This document shows, one piece after another, positions 45,440 through 54,420 of a stretch of DNA of 64,000 nt. The DNA comes from Prosthecobacter debontii (lineage in GTDB: Bacteria > Verrucomicrobiota > Verrucomicrobiia > Verrucomicrobiales > Akkermansiaceae). How positions within the stretch are numbered: the first letter of the stretch is position 1; each line of letters begins with the position of its first letter. The notes under the pieces were generated by a model, which was not told where the DNA came from, did no database searches, and saw nothing but the letters and a program-made list of their open reading frames with translations. The stretch spans positions 21,312 to 85,311 of the forward strand of contig CAMBPB010000005.1 of NCBI GenBank assembly GCA_945869465.1. The letters are read 5' to 3'. The position numbers and the translations under genes are program-made.

Positions 45440-46519
45440 ATGGCGAAGGTGTTGGTGGGACTCTCGGGCGGCGTGGATAGCGCGGTTGCGGCGGCGTTGT
45501 TGCTGGAGCAAGGCCATGAGGTGGCCGCCGGTTACATGAAGAATTGGATCAACGATGAAGGCATTCCGGGCGAATGCCCGTGGGAACAGGACATTGACGA
45601 TGCGCGGGCGGTGACCAAGACCTTGGGAATCGAGTTCCGGGTGATCGATTTGATTGATTCCTACCGGGACCGCATCGTCGAATACCTGATCGAAGGCTAC
45701 CGCTCCGGCATCACTCCAAACCCGGATGTCTGGTGCAACCGCGAGATGAAATTCGGCGTGTTTCTCGACTATGCACTCGCGCAGGGATTTGAACAGGTGG
45801 CGACCGGCCACTACGCCCGCCGCCGGACCCTTGCCGATGGCTCGGCGGCAATTCTGCGCGGTGCGGATCCGAACAAGGATCAAAGTTATTTCCTCTCGCT
45901 GATGACGCGGCATCAGGCGGCTCACGCGCTTTTCCCGACGGGCGAGATGCTCAAGCCGGAGGTTCGCGAAGTCGCGCGGCGTTTCAATCTGCCGGTTGCG
46001 GAAAAAAAAGACAGCCAGGGTATTTGTTTCCTCGGGCAGGTGAAAATGAGTGATTTCCTCCGCCACTACCTGCCGGACTCACCGGGTGAAATCGTCGATG
46101 TTTCCGGCAAGATTCTCGGAGAACATCACGGGCTCCACCTCTATACCCTCGGGCAGAGAAAAGGCCATGGAGTCGCTTCGCCGCGCGATGGCATGGCCTA
46201 TGTGGTCGTCGGCAAGGATCCTGGCGGTAACCGCCTGATTGTCGGCTGGGACACTCCCGGCTCAGAGGGGCTTTACACGCGGAATTGCATCGTCGGCATG
46301 CTGTCGGCGATCCAAGAGCCCTTCGATTCCCGGCGTCGGGTGGAGGCGCAGCCGCGTTACCGCACAAAAGCAGAACCCGCGCTGATGGAACCGCTCGGGG
46401 CGGGGAAAGTCCGCTTGGAATGGCAGCGCCCGCAACGGGCCATCGCTGCGGGTCAGATCTGCGCCTTCTACGATGGCGGACGTCTGCTGGGCGGCGGGGT
46501 GTTTGAAAGCGCGTGGTAG
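45440..46519 (+). CDS. mnmA: tRNA-specific 2-thiouridylase MnmA
   Basis: Encodes 359 residues. PP-loop GLSGGVDSAVAA (8-19) for ATP, catalytic Cys99 (NPDVWCNREMKF) and Cys196 (DSQGICFLGQ), and the family blocks ATGHYAR and NKDQSYFLSLM. It inserts sulfur at s2U34 of Lys, Glu and Gln tRNAs. MnmE in the same window modifies position 5 of the same uridine. The ATG at 45440 is favoured; the frame begins at 45362 without similarity. The stop overlaps the upstream end of the kinase reading frame. Confidence 0.95.
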   Translation: MAKVLVGLSGGVDSAVAAALLLEQGHEVAAGYMKNWINDEGIPGECPWEQDIDDARAVTKTLGIEFRVIDLIDSYRDRIVEYLIEGYRSGITPNPDVWCNREMKFGVFLDYALAQGFEQVATGHYARRRTLADGSAAILRGADPNKDQSYFLSLMTRHQAAHALFPTGEMLKPEVREVARRFNLPVAEKKDSQGICFLGQVKMSDFLRHYLPDSPGEIVDVSGKILGEHHGLHLYTLGQRKGHGVASPRDGMAYVVVGKDPGGNRLIVGWDTPGSEGLYTRNCIVGMLSAIQEPFDSRRRVEAQPRYRTKAEPALMEPLGAGKVRLEWQRPQRAIAAGQICAFYDGGRLLGGGVFESAW

Positions 46520-46593
46520 ATCGGGTTGGAATGCAACGAATCACAAAATTCGTAGCTCGACCGGGCGCTTGGCATCGTCTAGGATTTGAATCA

Positions 46594-47334
46594 ATGCGCC
46601 CCGCTTCAAATTTCCTGCGCAAGCTCGATCCCGCCAGAGACCTGGGTCCGGATTCATCGTCGGTAAAGGGTCGGTTCTGCCTGCCAGACCAGGTCACTTA
46701 CGAGGAGGAGCGCACCCGGATCTCCCGCGAGATTCACGACGAACTCGAGCAACTTCTCACTGGCACCAAAATGCAGCTTCGGCTGATCGAGGACCATCTC
46801 GCCAATCGCGAGGACCGATCATTGAACCCGTTGATCGACGAAGTGGTGGAGGCCTCCGCGACGATTGATCAAACGCTCAATTCAATCAGACGGATCGCCG
46901 CCGGTCTGCGGCCGTTGGCCCTCGACCCTCTGGGGCTCGCCACGGCTTTGGAAGAGGAAGCCGAACGGTTCTCCCACCGGACAAATATCGAGTGCCACCT
47001 GCATATTGGAAAAATGGAGGAATTGATCCCGCCCGAGTTGGAAATCACCGCCTTCCGGATTTTCCAAGAGTCCCTCACCAACGTCGCGCGCCATGCGCAG
47101 GCCCACCGGATCGATGCCGGATGTGCGATCAGCGGAGGCGTGCTGGTCCTGACGGTGCGAGATGACGGGGTGGGCATCGATCCCGCGGCGATCCGGAATC
47201 CGGAGTCGTTGGGCTTGGTCGGAATGTTCGAACGCGCCGCGGATGCCGGAGGAAATTTGGATTTCAAACCCGTTGCAGGGCATGGCACCGAAGTTATTCT
47301 AACGATTCCAATCGTCCCCGAAAGTTCTCCCTAA
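46594..47334 (+). CDS. cytoplasmic NarL-type histidine kinase
   Basis: Encodes 246 residues if started at 46594. Dimerisation/phosphoacceptor helix EEERTRISREIHDELEQLLT with His48 is HisKA_3-like; the ATP-binding domain has FRIFQESLTNVARHAQAHRI (N box) and LTVRDDGVGIDP (G1). There are no membrane or sensor domains, so it may detect a cytoplasmic signal through the 35-residue N-terminus or a partner. The frame is open from 46513 (273 residues), overlapping mnmA by 7 nt. An inverted repeat GGGCGC (46563-46568) / GCGCCC (46596-46601) covers the 46594 ATG. The cognate regulator follows after 13 nt. Confidence 0.85.
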   Translation: MRPASNFLRKLDPARDLGPDSSSVKGRFCLPDQVTYEEERTRISREIHDELEQLLTGTKMQLRLIEDHLANREDRSLNPLIDEVVEASATIDQTLNSIRRIAAGLRPLALDPLGLATALEEEAERFSHRTNIECHLHIGKMEELIPPELEITAFRIFQESLTNVARHAQAHRIDAGCAISGGVLVLTVRDDGVGIDPAAIRNPESLGLVGMFERAADAGGNLDFKPVAGHGTEVILTIPIVPESSP

Positions 47335-47347
47335 TCCAATCCCAGCC

Positions 47348-47977
47348 ATGAAAATCCTCATCGTTGACGATCACGCTATTGTGAGACGGGGAATGATTTC
47401 GCTGCTGCGCGAACACTTCAACGACGCGGAGTTCGGCGAGGCGGAAGACTCGCGGCACGGATTCGTTCTGGCGTTGGAGAAGACGTGGGATCTGGTTCTG
47501 GTCGATATCAACATGAAGGGACGCAGCGGGTTGGATTTGATCCGGGACATCAAAGGGGTCAAACCCGCGTTGCCCGTGCTAGTAGTGAGCGCGCATCCGG
47601 AGAAGGATTATGCCGTCCGCGCCTTGAAACTCGGCGCCGCAGGTTATGTATCGAAACAAAGCGCCGCGGACATTCTGTTTTCGGCTGTCCGCCGCGTTCT
47701 GGCAGGCGGGCGCTATGTCAGTCCGGCGCTCGCGGAACAACTTGCCGGATCGCTCGCCGGGGTTTCCGGAGTCGGCTCCCATGATGCCTTGTCCAACCGC
47801 GAGCTGCAGGTTCTGAAGATGATCGCCTCGGGAAAATCCCTCAAGGAAATCGGTGCCGAGCTGGCCTTGAGTGAAAAGACCGTGGCAACCTACCGCGCAC
47901 GGATTTCCGAAAAAATGGGCCTGCCCACCAACGTCGATCTCACCCGTTATGCCATGCGTCACGGATTGGTCGATTGA
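47348..47977 (+). CDS. NarL/FixJ family response regulator
   Basis: Encodes 209 residues. Receiver domain: acidic pocket VDDHA, phosphoacceptor Asp53 (LVDINMKGRSG), Ser/Thr and Lys positions VVSAHPEKDYAVRAL and YVSKQSA. DNA-binding LuxR-type helix-turn-helix: LSNRELQVLKMIASGKSLKE and LALSEKTVATYRARISEKM (about 145-205). It pairs with the adjacent kinase. Regulated genes unknown. Confidence 0.94.
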   Translation: MKILIVDDHAIVRRGMISLLREHFNDAEFGEAEDSRHGFVLALEKTWDLVLVDINMKGRSGLDLIRDIKGVKPALPVLVVSAHPEKDYAVRALKLGAAGYVSKQSAADILFSAVRRVLAGGRYVSPALAEQLAGSLAGVSGVGSHDALSNRELQVLKMIASGKSLKEIGAELALSEKTVATYRARISEKMGLPTNVDLTRYAMRHGLVD

Positions 47978-47993
47978 TCCCTGCTCAAGGAGC

Positions 47994-48010
47994 GGCGGAA
48001 CGTGTCCGCC
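47994..48010. repeat. hairpin downstream of the response regulator
   Basis: GGCGGA-ACGTG-TCCGCC gives a 6-bp stem 17 nt after the stop. The rest of the gap to yidC (47978-48268) holds no recognised gene; it includes a G-run near 48230-48238. Confidence 0.5.
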
Positions 48011-48268
48011 GTGCCCATGGAATACCAAGCGCATCCGCTCATCCCATGGTCACCTCATGCAAAGGCAATGCCCACCCTTCCGTTCGGGACATCGTTCCGG
48101 ACAACCCTTGGGAAAGTTCACTGCCTTGAGCAGACCCTTCCCGCTCTGAGCATCGGGAGGGTGATTCATGGTATCTCCAGTGCGCGCCATGGGGTGTGGC
48201 CAAGGAGATGAAAGCACGTCGTCCTTTCCGGGGGGGGGAGGGCGACGTTCGATTTTACGGCACCAGCC

Positions 48269-50131
48269 TCAGCCGCCGGTGCGTGGCGGACGCTTCTTCT
48301 TGCTGTCCGGAGTGACGTCGCGCAGGCCGCCGGCCTGGCCGCCCTGTTGGCGGGCTTTCTGGAGCTCCGTCTGGCGTTCGGCCATGCGCTGGACCCAGGA
48401 TTTTTTGCCGGCGCCTTTCACCGCTTTGAGTTCCGGTTCGGGCACCTTGCTCATCAGCCAGGTCTGGCCGATCGAGAAGATGTTCTGGGTGGTCCAGTAA
48501 AGGGCGAGCGCCGAGGCGAAGTTATAACAGAAAAAGAAGAACATGAACGGCATGAACATGATGATGCGCTGCTGCATCTTGTCGCCGGTCATCGGGGTCA
48601 TCTTGATTTGCAGGAAACTACTAATGGCCATGACGACGGGCAGGATGTTGATCGGCACGCCGGCCCAGTGGGTGAGCGTGTCGGGCTGCGAGAGGTCATC
48701 GACCCATAGGAAACCCTGGCCGCGGAGTTCGACGGCGTATTGTAGCATCCGATAGAAGCCGAAGAAGATCGGGATCTGGATGAACATCGGGAGACAGCCA
48801 CCGAGCGGGTTGATGCCGAATTTCCGATAGAGCCCCATCATCTCGGTGTTGAGCTTGTTGGGATCATCCGGATACTTCTCCTTGAGCTTGTCCATCTCCG
48901 GTTTGAGCTTGGCCATGCGCTTCATGGTGTGCGTGGACTTGGCGTGAAGCGGCCAGATGACGATGCGCACGGTGATGGTTAGAAGAATGATGGCGAGGCC
49001 CCACGACCAGTTTTTGGCGATACCATCGAGCCAACTGTGGTAAGTGTTGAGCAGGAAATTGAGCGGGCGGGAGACAAACCAGAACCAGCCGTATTGCATC
49101 ACGTCGCCCCAGCCGTCGCCCCAGTGTTTGTCCATCTTGCGGAGCAGCGGGTTGTGTTTCGGGCCGATGAAAATCCGGTAGCTGAAGGACTTGAGTTCGG
49201 CGGGCTTGAGTTCGGCGGCGGGCAGGCGGAGACCGGCGCGGACGGAGGTCGCTGCACTCGTGCTGTTGGGAATGGTGACCGGCGCGCCTTGCGCCCACAT
49301 CGAGGTGACGATCGGTTCTTTCGGACGCAGCACGGTGGCGAAAAACTGGTTAGTCACGCCGGCGAATTCGATGGTTTCGTCCGGGCTGGAGATAATGGAT
49401 TTCGCGGCACCGAACATGCCGCCCTTGAACGAGCCGCCGTTGGTGAAATCGATGTCACCGCCCTCGCGCCAGAAGAAGCCCGTCTGATCGGGAACCTCCG
49501 CCTGATAGAGCGGCGAGGCCTCGCCGAGGAAGACACTCCATTGATTCAAGTTGAGCGCGGTGGCGGCGGCATTTTCCAGATGAAGATCGAAGTCGAGCAG
49601 ATAGGACGCGCCGGGTTCGGTGCCCTGGTTGAGAGTGAAGGTCTTCTTCACGATCAGGCCGGAAGCGAGTTTGGCGATGTAAACCGCCTTTTTGCCAGCG
49701 ATGGATTCTTCCGCTTTGTAGGCGTAGGGAGCGTTTTCCAGCACCTCCCCGGCCCCGGCAAGCGCGCCGATGGGACCTGCACCGAAACGGTTGGCTCTGA
49801 CGCGGCTGTCCTTGCTGCCGACATCGAATTCATGCTGAAATTCGGCGAATTTGATCCCGCCGCCGATGTTGCTGAGGGTGAATTCGATTTTGTCGTTTTT
49901 CAGGATGACGAGTTTCTCCTCGGTCGGCGGAGGTGGCGGCTCGATGGTGAGTTCGGCGGTGGTTGTCTTGGCCGGAGCTGCGGCGGCGGTGGCGGCGGTT
50001 TGTTTCTGAAGTGCCTCCTCCTTGGCCAGTTTGGCGGTTGCGGCCTTTTGGTTCTGGTTGGAGTAATAGAGGTTTGCGGCGAGCAATGAGCCGCAAATGG
50101 CGAGAATGGCCCAGGTTTTACGATCGTACAT
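48269..50131 (-). CDS. yidC: membrane protein insertase YidC
   Basis: Encodes 620 residues. N-terminal helix (KTWAILAICGSLLAANLYYS), a large periplasmic beta-sandwich domain (about 60-360), then the five-helix Oxa1 core (SWGLAIILLTITVRIVIWPL, ADDP-type LKEKYPDDPNKLNTEMMGLY, CLPMFIQIPIFFGFYRMLQY, ALALYWTTQNIFSIGQTWLM). The hydrophilic groove Arg is in TVRIVIWP. The C-terminal tail is basic. It inserts small proteins with or without SecYEG. It is first downstream of yidD, in the conserved order rpmH-rnpA-yidD-yidC. Confidence 0.97.
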   Translation of the reverse strand: MYDRKTWAILAICGSLLAANLYYSNQNQKAATAKLAKEEALQKQTAATAAAAPAKTTTAELTIEPPPPPTEEKLVILKNDKIEFTLSNIGGGIKFAEFQHEFDVGSKDSRVRANRFGAGPIGALAGAGEVLENAPYAYKAEESIAGKKAVYIAKLASGLIVKKTFTLNQGTEPGASYLLDFDLHLENAAATALNLNQWSVFLGEASPLYQAEVPDQTGFFWREGGDIDFTNGGSFKGGMFGAAKSIISSPDETIEFAGVTNQFFATVLRPKEPIVTSMWAQGAPVTIPNSTSAATSVRAGLRLPAAELKPAELKSFSYRIFIGPKHNPLLRKMDKHWGDGWGDVMQYGWFWFVSRPLNFLLNTYHSWLDGIAKNWSWGLAIILLTITVRIVIWPLHAKSTHTMKRMAKLKPEMDKLKEKYPDDPNKLNTEMMGLYRKFGINPLGGCLPMFIQIPIFFGFYRMLQYAVELRGQGFLWVDDLSQPDTLTHWAGVPINILPVVMAISSFLQIKMTPMTGDKMQQRIIMFMPFMFFFFCYNFASALALYWTTQNIFSIGQTWLMSKVPEPELKAVKGAGKKSWVQRMAERQTELQKARQQGGQAGGLRDVTPDSKKKRPPRTGG

Positions 50132-50149
50132 GGATGCGGGGTGGCAAGG

Positions 50150-50461
50150 TTAAGGGTGGCGCGAGTTGCCGTGGCAGGAGCAGGAGCAGGAATGATGTCC
50201 GGAATCCGCGTTTCGGGCCGGCGGGACGGGGTCATAACCACTGCCCCCCCATGGATGACAGCGGAAAATCCTGCAAATGCCAATCCACGAGCCGCGGAAG
50301 GGGCCGTGAAGTTCGACGGCTTGCAGGAAATAATTCGAGCAGGTGGGGGAAAACCTACAGCCGGCCGCAGGCCCGGCGGTGAATTTGAGCATCGGATTGA
50401 GGATTCGTTGGTAAAAACGGATCGCCAGGCGGATGACGGCGCTGAGGATTCGCGTGATCAC
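50150..50461 (-). CDS. yidD: membrane protein insertion efficiency factor YidD
   Basis: Encodes 103 residues: amphipathic N-terminal helix ([19 protein letters not shown]), Cys-rich core [20 protein letters not shown] and [20 protein letters not shown]. The family normally ends soon after the CHPWxxGGxDPVP block; here a short His/Cys/Ser tail is added ([16 protein letters not shown]). It supports YidC-dependent insertion. It overlaps the rnpA stop by 4 nt. Confidence 0.95.
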   Translation of the reverse strand: MITRILSAVIRLAIRFYQRILNPMLKFTAGPAAGCRFSPTCSNYFLQAVELHGPFRGSWIGICRIFRCHPWGGSGYDPVPPARNADSGHHSCSCSCHGNSRHP

Positions 50462-50823
50462 GGTTTTTCTTCAGGACGAGCAAGCAAGCCGAGGCGGCGG
50501 GCTTGCCGGAGCCAATCGGCTTCGAGCTCGGCGAAGGTGGCTTGGGCGGCACCCGCGCGGGCGATGGTGACGAGAAAGCGGCGGATTTCCGCGAATCCCG
50601 GGGCATGGGCCTGGACTAGCGCCCGGAACCGGCGTCGCAGGAGATTGCGATCATGGGCCTTGCCACTGCGTTTGGTGGTGATGAAGCCGGTGCGGAGTGT
50701 CACGAGCGAGGGATCCTCCAAGGTGCTTAAAATGACAAACCGGCCGGCTTTCGCCTGACCGGTGGTTTTGACGCGCGAAAAATCCGCGCGGCTTGTCATA
50801 CTGAATTTCCGCGGGAGTCGCAT
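50458..50823 (-). CDS. rnpA: ribonuclease P protein component
   Basis: Encodes 121 residues. The basic RNase P signature [18 protein letters not shown] (about 68-85) with [22 protein letters not shown] upstream sequence and a ferredoxin-like fold. It binds RNase P RNA and helps mature tRNA 5' ends. The start MRLPRKFS at 50823 is used; the frame extends far upstream across rpmH on another register. An alternative ATG is 24 nt downstream. Its end overlaps yidD. Confidence 0.93.
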   Translation of the reverse strand: MRLPRKFSMTSRADFSRVKTTGQAKAGRFVILSTLEDPSLVTLRTGFITTKRSGKAHDRNLLRRRFRALVQAHAPGFAEIRRFLVTIARAGAAQATFAELEADWLRQARRLGLLARPEEKP

Positions 50824-50867
50824 GGCGGGAGTGCTTGGGGCACCCGTAGCGGCGTGGGCGCGGAAAC

Positions 50868-51050
50868 TCAGTTGTGCTGCGTCGTGTGACGGCTGTATTG
50901 CAGCTCGACACCCTTCGGAATGAGACGCTTGCGGCCCTTCTGGCGGCGGCGGCGGAGAATGTCGCGGCCGGCTTTGGTGGCCATGCGGGCACGGAAGCCG
51001 AATTGATTTTTCCGGGTGCGCTTGGAAGGCTGATAGGTGCGTTTGCTCAT
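50868..51050 (-). CDS. rpmH: 50S ribosomal protein L34, C-terminally extended
   Basis: Encodes 60 residues. [20 protein letters not shown] and [20 protein letters not shown] are classical L34. Most L34 proteins are 44-50 residues; here about 14 extra residues ([18 protein letters not shown]) continue to a stop 44 nt before rnpA. No frameshift is apparent. The extension may protrude at the tunnel exit region or be tolerated noise. Confidence 0.97.
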   Translation of the reverse strand: MSKRTYQPSKRTRKNQFGFRARMATKAGRDILRRRRQKGRKRLIPKGVELQYSRHTTQHN

Positions 51051-51262
51051 GGCTGTGGCCTGAATAAAGGTTCTGAATCCTCCGCCGGGCGGCTCGGGGA
51101 GAGAACTTTAGGCCTCGCAAGCAGCTTGTCAACCCGACAGTCGCAGGAAATTTCAAAATTCCTTGCTGATGCGTTTGCTGGAGCTGGGCGGCGTAGTGCT
51201 CGAGTTCGGCCTAGGCGCGATTCCGCTCGATGACCCGCAACACCCTAAGCGGTTTTCCGAGC

Positions 51263-51712
51263 CTACCCGGAGCCATCGGGCGGAAGGGTGACCACCGCAA
51301 ACCAGAACTTCTCCAACGTTGCGATCGCATCGGTGAACGAGTCGAAATCCACCGGCTTGGTGATGTAACAATTCGCATGCAGCCGGTAGCTTCGGAGAAT
51401 GTCTTCCTCGGCCCGCGAGGTGGTCAGCACCACCACCGGAATGATTCTCAGAAATTCATCCGCCTTGATCTCCTCAAGGACTTCCCGACCGTCTTTTTTG
51501 GGTAAATTCAGGTCCAGCAGGATCAGGTCCGGCCGCACGGCGTTGGCAAAGGGAGGCTCCCTTCTCAGAAATGCCAGCGCCTGCACGCCATCGTCCACGA
51601 TGTTCAGCCGGTTGACGAACCGGGCATCGGCAAGCGCACGTTGGGTGAGCAGCGCGTCAGTCGGGCTGTCTTCAACCAGGAGAATTTCAATCGGGCGGAG
51701 GGTTTGATTCAT
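51263..51712 (-). CDS. single-domain response regulator (Rcp1-like)
   Basis: Encodes 149 residues: receiver only, no output domain. Acidic pocket [11 protein letters not shown], phosphoacceptor Asp67 ([13 protein letters not shown]), Thr in [13 protein letters not shown] and Lys in [12 protein letters not shown]. Rcp1-type regulators partner with phytochrome-like PAS kinases. It overlaps the kinase gene by 4 nt, so the pair is one translation unit; the output is probably protein-protein. Confidence 0.93.
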   Translation of the reverse strand: MNQTLRPIEILLVEDSPTDALLTQRALADARFVNRLNIVDDGVQALAFLRREPPFANAVRPDLILLDLNLPKKDGREVLEEIKADEFLRIIPVVVLTTSRAEEDILRSYRLHANCYITKPVDFDSFTDAIATLEKFWFAVVTLPPDGSG

Positions 51713-54150
51713 GATGCGTGGTTTCCTTTCTCGGGGATGGTGAAATAAACCGTGGCGCCTTTCCCTGGCTCGGACTCGACCCAGACGTCCCCACCGTGAC
51801 GTTCGACGATGCGTTTGCAGATCGCAAGGCCCACGCCGGTTCCCGTATACTCCGTCCGGGTGTGCAGCCGTTGGAAGATCACGAAAATCCGATCATGGTA
51901 TTGCGGCTCGATGCCGATGCCATTGTCGCGCACCGAGAACAACCATTTCCGGTCCTTCAACTTTGCACCCACGTGGATTTCCGGCCGCCGTTCGCCGTGG
52001 AATTTCACGGCGTTGCCGATCAGATTTTGAAACAATTGCAGCATTTGGCTCGGGTCCGCAGTGACGGTCGGCAGCGGATCATGGGTGACGAGCGCGTGGG
52101 TTTCGTCCAACGCCGTGGTGAGATTGGCGAGCGCGAGCTCAAGCACGGCATTGCAATCGGTGGGCTCGAGAGCCTTGCCATGGGTGCCGACCCGGGAAAA
52201 CGCCAGCAGGTCGTCGATCAACTTCCGCATGCGCGCGGCACCCTCTACGGCATGGCGGATCAGCTCGCCCGCATCGGCTTCGAGTTTGTCGCCGTAGGAT
52301 TTCTGCAACAGCTGCACGCATCCGGTGACGGCCCGCAGCGGTTCCTGCAAGTCGTGCGAGGCCACATAGGCAAATTGCTCGAGCTCGGTATTGGAACGCT
52401 CCAATTCCGCGAGCACGCGCTTCAAATCATCCTCGGCCCGCCTCTGGTCGGTGATGTCCCGGTTGGTTCCGATGATTCGCAAGGGTTTGCCGGATGAGTC
52501 GCGCACCACGATCGCGTCGGCTTTGACATGGCGGATGGACTGGTCCGGCCAGACCACGCGGAACTCGCTGTCGAACACTCCTTCGCCCCTCACTGCGCGT
52601 TGAATTTTTTCGTTTTCGCGGGGCAGGTCATCGGGATGCACGGTCGCTTCCCAGTCCGCAAAGGTGCCGCAAAAGCTCTCCGGCCCCACGCCACATAGCC
52701 GGAACATCTGGCTGTCCCAAATCAGGCGGTCCATCTCGAAATCGAAATCCCAGATGCCAATGGCCGCGGCGCTGGTGGCCAGCAGCAGGCGGTCCGACAT
52801 CGACTTCAGTTCCTCTTCCGCCCGCTTGCGGTGGGTGATGTCGTGGGAAATTCCAAACGTGCCGAGGATTTTCCCCTTCGCGTCGCGCAACGGCATCTTG
52901 GTGACGAGCGCCCACTCCACCCGCCCGTCGGGCCAATCGATTCGTTCCTCCTGGTCGAGCAACTCGCCAGAGCTCATCACCTGCCGTTCGTCATCGCGGG
53001 CCCGCTCGGCATGCTCCCTGGGGAAAAAATCGAAGTCGGATTTGCCAAGCGCCTGCGCCGGATCGCTGAGGCCGAAGCGCGCCAGATGGGCCCGGTTGTT
53101 GCGCAGGAACCGGCCATCGCGGTCTTTGAAATAAATGCGATCCGGCACATTATCCATCAGCGAGCTCAACAAGTCGCGCTCGTGCTCCAGCATCAGCATC
53201 TCCACCCGCCTGCCTAGCAACTCCTCGCGAGGGTAGCCGAAGACCTGCTCGGTCGGCGCGTTCACCAGCACGATTTCCCCCTGCTCATTGGCGCTGACCA
53301 TCGCATCCGGAGCCGCTTTCAGCAGCGTGAGCGGTTTCCCCAATACCTCTTCCTCGGCATAACCGAAAATCCTGCGGGCGCCATCGTTCCAGCTCAGGAT
53401 GTTGCCATCGTTGTCAGCGGAAATGATCGCTTCATTGGCACTCTGGGTCGCCGCGGTCAACCAACGCCGGACAGGGATCCTGGCCATGCTGCGGTGGCCA
53501 ATCACCGCCTTCAGGCCGTTTTGGAGACACCCCGCCGCCACTCCCGCAGTCAACAGAAAGAACGCGATCGACGTGTGGATGGCCATCCCCGCAGGGTTGC
53601 CCAACCCATAAAAAAACCCCGCGCCATAGAGAGATCCGGCAAACGCCAGAAACGCGCTCAACCCCGCCGCCAGCGCCAGCACCAACACCCATCGGGCGAG
53701 CCCGCGATTCAGGATCAACAGCGCGGCGCCCAGCATCACGAAATTCAACGCCACCGCCGGTGGCATCCGGCCCGGAAAGCGCAAGTTCGGCTCCGGTGCC
53801 ACCTTGAAGAGCATTTCATCAAGGCCAAACCCAATGCCTGATAGATACTGCGTTAGGGTCAGCGCACCCAGGATCAGCGCCGCGAGTGCGGCAGTATGGG
53901 CGAGTGCCCGTTTCACCAGTCCCGGCCCTTTGCCCCGCAGCAACCACAACGCCGTGCCGCACAGCACGAAGGCCAGCGCCGAGTTCGGAGTCATTACCGC
54001 CCATCCCGGCACCACGCGCTTGAGAAGCTCGATCCCCAACCCCCAACCGGCCAGCACCACCAGACCGATTCCCGCCACGCCCAACCCCGCCGAAGACGAA
54101 ATCAGCGGCGCGGTCGTGGCCGCGGCAACAGTCTGGTTCTGCGATTTCAT
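51709..54150 (-). CDS. membrane PAS-domain histidine kinase (phytochrome-like HisKA)
   Basis: Encodes 813 residues. Six N-terminal membrane helices (about 12-215) form a MASE-like sensor. Then PAS blocks: a short one ([20 protein letters not shown]) that runs into a second ([20 protein letters not shown]) without the usual C-terminal half; then [20 protein letters not shown] and [20 protein letters not shown]. The HisKA domain with [20 protein letters not shown] has the phosphoacceptor His, and HATPase_c carries [15 protein letters not shown] and [18 protein letters not shown]. It hands phosphate to the adjacent single-domain regulator. The signal is unknown. Confidence 0.92.
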   Translation of the reverse strand: MKSQNQTVAAATTAPLISSSAGLGVAGIGLVVLAGWGLGIELLKRVVPGWAVMTPNSALAFVLCGTALWLLRGKGPGLVKRALAHTAALAALILGALTLTQYLSGIGFGLDEMLFKVAPEPNLRFPGRMPPAVALNFVMLGAALLILNRGLARWVLVLALAAGLSAFLAFAGSLYGAGFFYGLGNPAGMAIHTSIAFFLLTAGVAAGCLQNGLKAVIGHRSMARIPVRRWLTAATQSANEAIISADNDGNILSWNDGARRIFGYAEEEVLGKPLTLLKAAPDAMVSANEQGEIVLVNAPTEQVFGYPREELLGRRVEMLMLEHERDLLSSLMDNVPDRIYFKDRDGRFLRNNRAHLARFGLSDPAQALGKSDFDFFPREHAERARDDERQVMSSGELLDQEERIDWPDGRVEWALVTKMPLRDAKGKILGTFGISHDITHRKRAEEELKSMSDRLLLATSAAAIGIWDFDFEMDRLIWDSQMFRLCGVGPESFCGTFADWEATVHPDDLPRENEKIQRAVRGEGVFDSEFRVVWPDQSIRHVKADAIVVRDSSGKPLRIIGTNRDITDQRRAEDDLKRVLAELERSNTELEQFAYVASHDLQEPLRAVTGCVQLLQKSYGDKLEADAGELIRHAVEGAARMRKLIDDLLAFSRVGTHGKALEPTDCNAVLELALANLTTALDETHALVTHDPLPTVTADPSQMLQLFQNLIGNAVKFHGERRPEIHVGAKLKDRKWLFSVRDNGIGIEPQYHDRIFVIFQRLHTRTEYTGTGVGLAICKRIVERHGGDVWVESEPGKGATVYFTIPEKGNHAS

Positions 54151-54319
54151 CGGCGGGATTGCGATAGGATCCTCAATTGATCAACATTCCCTACTCTAAC
54201 CCCGAGTCAAGGAAGTGTCACAAACCCCACGCAAGGAAGCGGCCGTCTCCAGCCGGGGATTGTTTCCACACCCCATCCCAAAAACCTCCTGGCGTCCGCC
54301 GTCCCGTTGAAAAATTGAG

Positions 54320-54420
54320 CGGGCGGCGATTTCATGCCACTGTGGAAATCGCCGCCCGATCAAGCCGCCCGGCGAAAAGAATCAGTGGCATGCTCCGGCG
54401 CTTGAGTCGATGTTGCCACC
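54320..54420 (+). promoter_or_regulatory. structured, possibly switching 5' leader of the MgtC/DUF4010 gene
   Basis: A perfect 14-bp hairpin CGGGCGGCGATTTC (54320-54333) / GAAATCGCCGCCCG (54345-54358) encloses the loop ATGCCACTGTG. The 10-mer CATGCCACTG (54333-54342) is exactly complementary to CAGTGGCATG at 54383-54392. GTGGCA (54385-54390) can instead pair with TGCCAC (54414-54419), directly before the ATG at 54421. The two pairings are mutually exclusive, as in a riboswitch or pseudoknot-controlled leader. No T-run. The pairing is seen directly; the regulatory role is inferred. A promoter was not located. Confidence 0.55.

Noticed and set aside
46563..46602. tRNA-like GGATTTGAATCA near the kinase start
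   Set aside because: The arms needed for a T-stem do not pair, and no other cloverleaf element is present.
48225..48245. G-run as a quadruplex signal
   Set aside because: A single run without the four-tract pattern.
51169..51291. 40-codon frame MRLLELGGVVLEFGLGAIPL downstream of rpmH
   Set aside because: Protein-like in appearance but short, overlaps the response regulator's end, and has no family or start signal.
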